Part shown: in pieces, positions 63,583 to 64,000 of the stretch
Position numbering within the stretch: the first letter of the stretch is position 1
Layout of the letters: each line of letters opens with the position of its first letter
Source: MFD02979-c5 sp963705385
GTDB taxonomy: Bacteria; Bacteroidota; Bacteroidia; Cytophagales; Amoebophilaceae
DNA: 64,000 nucleotides
Direction: 5' to 3'
NCBI GenBank assembly: GCA_963705385.1
Contig: OY970075.1
Span: 558,001 to 622,000 of the forward strand
The notes under the pieces: generated by a model
What the model saw: the letters and a program-made list of their open reading frames with translations, nothing else
The model's database searches: none
Told to the model about the DNA's origin: nothing
Translations under genes and position numbers: made by a program

Positions 63583-64000
63583 ATGAATATATATCAGCTA
63601 GACGAGATCGACCAAAAAATCCTTCAAGCCTTACAGGCCAATGCTAAGCTGACCAATGCCCAGCTGGCCCAACATGTAGGCTTGTCCCCTGCCTCAACCC
63701 TAGAGCGTGTTAGAAAATTAGAAATTCATCAGGTTATTAAAAGCTACCATGCCAGGCTGGCTCCTGAAAAGATTGCTTTGCATGCCCAAGTGATTATTCA
63801 GGTCAAACTTCACAGTTTGACCAAAGAAAACGTAGAAACGTTCAAAAAAGCCATTACACAGATCCCAGAAGTAACAGAATGTCATCAGGTAGTGGGTGAG
63901 GCTGACTTTTGGGTCAGGGTCGTTACGGGTGACCTCAAAGCCTACCAAAGCTTGTTGATGAACCAACTGAGTACGATTGGAGTGGTCAAACATGTACAAC
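63583..64000 (+). CDS. Lrp/AsnC-family regulator, partial at window end
   Basis: The frame starts with ATG at 63583 and runs off the window edge after 139 residues, near the family's usual length of about 150-160. It has the N-terminal helix-turn-helix (LDEIDQKILQALQANAKLTNAQLAQHVGLS) and the RAM domain (IIQVKLHSLTKENVETFKKAI, VTECHQVVGEADFWVRV). Lrp-type regulators respond to amino acids, and their targets are often next to them, but none is visible here. The effector is unknown. Confidence 0.93.
   Translation, partial: MNIYQLDEIDQKILQALQANAKLTNAQLAQHVGLSPASTLERVRKLEIHQVIKSYHARLAPEKIALHAQVIIQVKLHSLTKENVETFKKAITQIPEVTECHQVVGEADFWVRVVTGDLKAYQSLLMNQLSTIGVVKHVQ

Overview
The window carries a Bacteroidota chromosome segment, most likely from an obligate host-associated lineage close to Amoebophilaceae (Cardinium/Amoebophilus-like); the family placement is inference. 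The phylum call rests on gldF-gldG, the alternative GlmU-like protein next to holB, type B L31 without zinc cysteines, the BFN-UVR protein, a metal permease fused to a DtxR-type domain, weak or absent Shine-Dalgarno sites, and several promoters of the Bacteroidota type (TTTG about 19 nt before TAnnTTTG). The host-associated call rests on the decay: an ankyrin-repeat remnant, a patatin-like phospholipase remnant, a decayed IS5-type transposase, one intact IS481-like element, a near-perfect tandem duplication of an Rpn/PD-(D/E)XK gene, and several short genes broken by stops or frameshifts.

Layout. 1-5.1 kb (mostly minus): a CPBP membrane protease cut by the window edge, a DUF2461 protein, tRNA-Ala(GGC), glyS, ruvB, a small broken ORF and a small lipoprotein. 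5.5-8.0 kb (plus): holA and der. 8.1-13.8 kb (minus): an outer-membrane barrel protein, a 1000-residue TPR protein and era, then initiator tRNA-Met with its own promoter. 14.4-17.9 kb (plus): sppA and an orphan atpD. 18-23.4 kb (minus): patatin remnant, recO, rhomboid protease, holB, GlmU-like protein, rpmE. 23.7-29.5 kb: pcm (plus), then mazG, nadK, two decayed loci, polX and ung (minus). 29.6-30.8 kb (plus): rpsF-rpsR-rplI. 31-34.9 kb (minus): rmuC, an M16-like protein without the zinc motif, pssA. 35.4-39.5 kb (plus): DtxR-type regulator and a one-permease metal ABC transporter, ending at an ankyrin remnant. 39.8-43.2 kb: PlsC-like acyltransferase, BFN-UVR protein, pckA.

43.3-51.6 kb (minus) is an iron-sulfur and redox block: sufC, sufD, a large sodium-solute-symporter/sensor-kinase-like fusion, sufS, sufE, sufT, a bacilliredoxin and a Bcp peroxiredoxin. 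sufB is not in the window, and an IS481-like element sits just upstream of sufC. 51.7-57.7 kb (plus): the IS, a ThiL-like kinase with altered active-site residues, gldF-gldG and dnaN. 57.8-60.8 kb: the duplicated Rpn genes and the IS5 remnant. 61.2-64 kb: yidC, a frameshifted DUF6314-like gene and the start of an Lrp/AsnC regulator.

In function the intact genes are mainly housekeeping: replication (holA, holB, dnaN), repair (ruvB, recO, ung, polX, rmuC), translation and ribosome assembly (glyS, der, era, S6, S18, L9, L31, two tRNAs), envelope biogenesis (yidC, sppA, pssA, PlsC-like), Fe-S assembly and metal uptake. No biosynthetic operons for amino acids or cofactors are visible, apart from single genes (nadK, a ThiL-like gene).
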